A DNA stretch of 25,241 nt from contig JAEZFA010000080.1 in the NCBI GenBank assembly GCA_023417665.1, forward strand, positions 1 through 25,241, given 5' to 3'. This DNA is from Pseudomonadota bacterium. Lineage in GTDB: Bacteria; Pseudomonadota; Alphaproteobacteria; Rhizobiales; Xanthobacteraceae. How positions within the stretch are numbered: the stretch's first letter is position 1; each line of letters opens with the position of its first letter. Position numbers and translations under genes: made by a program. Under the pieces are notes generated by a model, which saw nothing but the letters and a program-made list of their open reading frames with translations, was not told the DNA's origin and made no database searches. Positions 22,956 to 25,241 of the stretch are shown here, piece after piece.

Positions 22956-24516
22956 AAACCATGGCGATGCCGGCCTTGTCGGCGGCGGCGATGACTTCGT
23001 CGTCGCGGATCGAGCCGCCCGGCTGAATCACTGCCGTGGCGCCTGCCTCGATGGCCGAAAGCAGGCCGTCCGCAAAGGGGAAAAAGGCATCGCTCGCGAC
23101 CACTGAGCCTTTGGTCAGCGGCTCGTCGAGGCCTGCAGTTGCTGCGGCGTCTTCGGCTTTGCGTGCAGCGATGCGAGCGGAATCGACGCGGCTCATTTGT
23201 CCGGCGCCAATGCCAACCGTTGCGCGGTCTTTCGCGTAAATGATCGTGTTCGATTTGACGTGTTTGGCGATGCGGAATGCGAAGCGGAGATCATTCAGCT
23301 CCGCATCGGTCGGCGCGCGTTTCGTGACAACCTTCAGTTCGAGATCGTCGGCGACCATGTTGTCGCGTGATTGCACCAGCATGCCGCCCGCGATCGACTT
23401 GAAAGTCAGGCCCTTGGCGCGCGGGTCGGGGAGTGCGTCGGTGAGCAGAAGGCGCAGGTTCTTCTTCGCGCCCACGATCTTGATCGCTTCCTCGCTCGCG
23501 CCCGGCGCAATGATGACTTCGGTGAAAATCTCAACCATGGCCTTTGCGGCTTCTGCATCCAGCAGACGGTTGGTCGCGATGATGCCGCCGAATGCCGAAA
23601 CCGGATCGCAGACGAGTGCTTTTTGATAGGCGTCGAGCAGCGTTTCGCCTTCCGCGACGCCGCACGGATTTGCGTGTTTCACGATCACAACCGCAGCGGA
23701 ACGCTTCGGGTCGAACTCCGCAACGCACTCGTAGGCGGCATCGGTATCGTTGAGGTTGTTATAGGAGAGCTCTTTGCCCTGGAGCTGGCGCGCGGAGAGC
23801 ACGCCGGCACGCGGTTCGCCGCCTTTGTAAGATGCCGCAACCTGATGCGGGTTCTCGCCATAGCGGAGCTTTTCGACGAGCTTGCCGCCGAAGCTGCGAA
23901 ACGCCGGCGCGTCATCCTTCAGTTCGGCCGCAAACCAGTCGGAGATCGCGGCGTCATAAGATGCCGTACGCGCATAAGCCTTCGCGGCGAGGCGCTTCCT
24001 GAACGCAAGCGTGGTACCGCCGTGAGCGACAACTTCGCGGAGCAGTTCGGCGTAATCCGCGACATCAACGACGATGGCGACATCGCCGTGATTCTTGGCG
24101 GCGGCGCGCACCATGGCCGGGCCGCCGATATCGATATTCTCGATGCAGTCGTCGTAGCCCGCACCTTTCGCGACGGTTTCCTCGAAGGGATAGAGATTGA
24201 CGACGACGAGATCGATCGGCGCAATCGCATGTGCCTTCATCGAAGCGGCGTGATCAGGATTGTCACGGATCGCAAGAATGCCGCCATGGACGTTGGGGTG
24301 CAGGGTTTTGACGCGCCCGTCCATCATCTCCGGAAAGCCGGTGAGCTCGGAGACGTCGGCAACGTTCAAGCCGGCATCGGCGAGTGCTTTCTTCGTGCCG
24401 CCGGTGGAGACAAGTGCGGCGCCATGTTTGGCGAGCGCGGCAGCAAAATCGACGAGGCCGCTCTTGTCGGAAACGGACAAGAGCGCGCGGCGGATAGGAC
24501 GGATCTGGTCTGGCAT
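22927..24516 (-). CDS. purH: Bifunctional AICAR formyltransferase / IMP cyclohydrolase PurH
   Basis: A 529-residue enzyme starting MPDQIRPIRRALLSVSDKSGL at ATG 24516; the longer upstream frame adds 56 arginine-rich residues that are not family-like. Residues 1-200 are the MGS-like IMP cyclohydrolase domain (SVSDKSGLVDFAAAL, STGGT, DGRVKTLHPNVHGGILA, NLYPFEETV). The rest is the AICAR formyltransferase domain (RYGENPHQ, Lys280-His281 in KHANPCGVAEGE, DPVSAFGGIIATN, KSNTIIYAKD, ASDAFFPFADG, QPGGSIRDDEVI). It carries out the last two steps of purine synthesis, AICAR to FAICAR to IMP. No clear ribosome site is visible. The upstream heparinase-type gene ends 70 bp before on the same strand. The 3' end overlaps the convergent transporter gene by 29 bp. 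Confidence 0.97.
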   Translation of the reverse strand: MPDQIRPIRRALLSVSDKSGLVDFAAALAKHGAALVSTGGTKKALADAGLNVADVSELTGFPEMMDGRVKTLHPNVHGGILAIRDNPDHAASMKAHAIAPIDLVVVNLYPFEETVAKGAGYDDCIENIDIGGPAMVRAAAKNHGDVAIVVDVADYAELLREVVAHGGTTLAFRKRLAAKAYARTASYDAAISDWFAAELKDDAPAFRSFGGKLVEKLRYGENPHQVAASYKGGEPRAGVLSARQLQGKELSYNNLNDTDAAYECVAEFDPKRSAAVVIVKHANPCGVAEGETLLDAYQKALVCDPVSAFGGIIATNRLLDAEAAKAMVEIFTEVIIAPGASEEAIKIVGAKKNLRLLLTDALPDPRAKGLTFKSIAGGMLVQSRDNMVADDLELKVVTKRAPTDAELNDLRFAFRIAKHVKSNTIIYAKDRATVGIGAGQMSRVDSARIAARKAEDAAATAGLDEPLTKGSVVASDAFFPFADGLLSAIEAGATAVIQPGGSIRDDEVIAAADKAGIAMVFTGVRHFRH

Positions 24517-24586
24517 GGCAAGGCCGATAGCACGCGGGCCTGCGGGAGGAAAACGCCATGACGGCTTTTTCCAGCGCGACCTTCGG

Positions 24587-25241
24587 CTAGATCGGCAGTT
24601 GCGGCGTTTCCTGCGGTTCTTCGCGGGCCTGCGGCATGTCAGCCCGCAGGAAGGTCCAGAGCACACGCGAGAACGTGCGCGCATTGTCGGAGATCACGAT
24701 CTGGCTGGTGCGGCGCGGCCCCTCGCTTGCCGAGAGGTAGATGCTTTCCTCGACTTCAACGCGCATGTTGGGTGCGGTGAAGAGCCAGCTTTCCCTGCCG
24801 GGCAGAATGAGCAGCACCGTGCGGCCGTCATTGACCCGGCTCGCCTTGACCGACGGGTGCAGGTGAAAGCGGATCGCGTAATCGGCGACGGAATCGGCCG
24901 GCAGCTGCTTTCCCTTGCGCGGGGTGAAGACATCCTCGCCATCGAGCCGGTCGCCATCCGGCGACAGCCGAAAGGAGCGTTGATGCGTGACGCCGAAACT
25001 CTGGAGATAGCCGTCATGGGATGCGCGCAGGACTTCCGTCTCTTCATGGACTCCACGCACGACTTCGACGTCGCGCGGCCCGGACGCAATGAGGATGTCG
25101 CCCGCCTTGGTGCGCTTGAAGCGGCAGGAAGACGTATCGTGCCAGGTTGCGGTGGAATGCGCGGCAGTCGCGCGGGCAACATCGCGCCAGCCTTCGCGAT
25201 TTTGCAGCGGCAGCCCGCAATTGATTACAATGCGATTGCGG
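24587..25241 (-). CDS. Heparinase II/III family protein (C-terminal part)
   Basis: The open frame enters from the right edge, so only the last 217 residues are here. The visible part begins RNRIVINCGLPLQNREGWRD, then ARATAAHSTATWHDTSSC, and ends QAREEPQETPQLPI. NCG...ARATAAHST..D..S is the start of the beta-sandwich region of heparinase II/III-like proteins, where the histidine is conserved. Members can be polysaccharide lyases; the alphaproteobacterial copies beside purH have no proven substrate, so a cell-envelope or exopolysaccharide lyase is only an inference. The catalytic alpha-toroid lies outside the window. purH follows 70 bp downstream in the same direction. Confidence 0.85.
   Translation of the reverse strand, partial: RNRIVINCGLPLQNREGWRDVARATAAHSTATWHDTSSCRFKRTKAGDILIASGPRDVEVVRGVHEETEVLRASHDGYLQSFGVTHQRSFRLSPDGDRLDGEDVFTPRKGKQLPADSVADYAIRFHLHPSVKASRVNDGRTVLLILPGRESWLFTAPNMRVEVEESIYLSASEGPRRTSQIVISDNARTFSRVLWTFLRADMPQAREEPQETPQLPI

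Overview
The window looks like a chromosomal housekeeping segment from a GC-rich alphaproteobacterium, most likely Hyphomicrobiales (Bradyrhizobium/Rhodopseudomonas/Xanthobacteraceae-like). The grounds are the gene order (lolA, ftsK, aminotransferase, amtB, glnK, tesB, ubiH-type hydroxylase; and heparinase beside purH), a 180-class NAD-glutamate dehydrogenase, a full CtrA-type TTAA-N7-TTAACCAT motif and clustered GANTC (CcrM) sites. The placement rests on recognised families, not on a database search. I see no integrase, transposase, CRISPR array, toxin-antitoxin pair or phage gene, and base composition looks even.

Left arm (1-7367, all on the minus strand). A partial lolA, ftsK and a DapC-like aminotransferase appear to form one unit led by a CtrA-type box at 4206-4225. 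Behind it sits the glnK-amtB nitrogen sensor/ammonium channel pair, with a sigma-54-type promoter at 6261-6277 embedded in five GANTC sites. amtB ends in three consecutive hairpins, the last a good intrinsic terminator. tesB lies upstream.

Middle (7431-13750). A UbiH-family hydroxylase (plus) diverges from tesB and converges on a minus-strand unit cnoX/ybbN-like thioredoxin, LON-domain protein and Trm112-like protein. tRNA-Gly(GCC) and a YcaC-like isochorismatase-family hydrolase follow on plus. That hydrolase ends in a tandemly duplicated stop region and a bidirectional terminator shared with a ring-cleaving dioxygenase (minus). The dioxygenase is divergent from a LysR regulator, with a dyad operator between them.

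Right arm (13770-25241). On minus: YjbQ, gamma-glutamyltransferase (probably a TTG start coupled to the gene before it) and an AhpD-like peroxidase-related protein. Divergently on plus: the 1610-residue NAD-glutamate dehydrogenase and a UMF1-type MFS transporter. purH (minus) overlaps the transporter tail to tail by 29 bp, and a partial heparinase II/III protein lies upstream of purH.

Functionally, nitrogen metabolism recurs (glnK-amtB, ggt, NAD-GDH, purH) beside cell-division and envelope genes (ftsK, lolA, a possible dapC). The most interesting signals are regulatory: the CtrA box before the aminotransferase-ftsK unit and the GANTC cluster around the sigma-54 promoter of glnK-amtB, which together hint at cell-cycle input to division and nitrogen genes. 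I found no convincing new multi-gene system.
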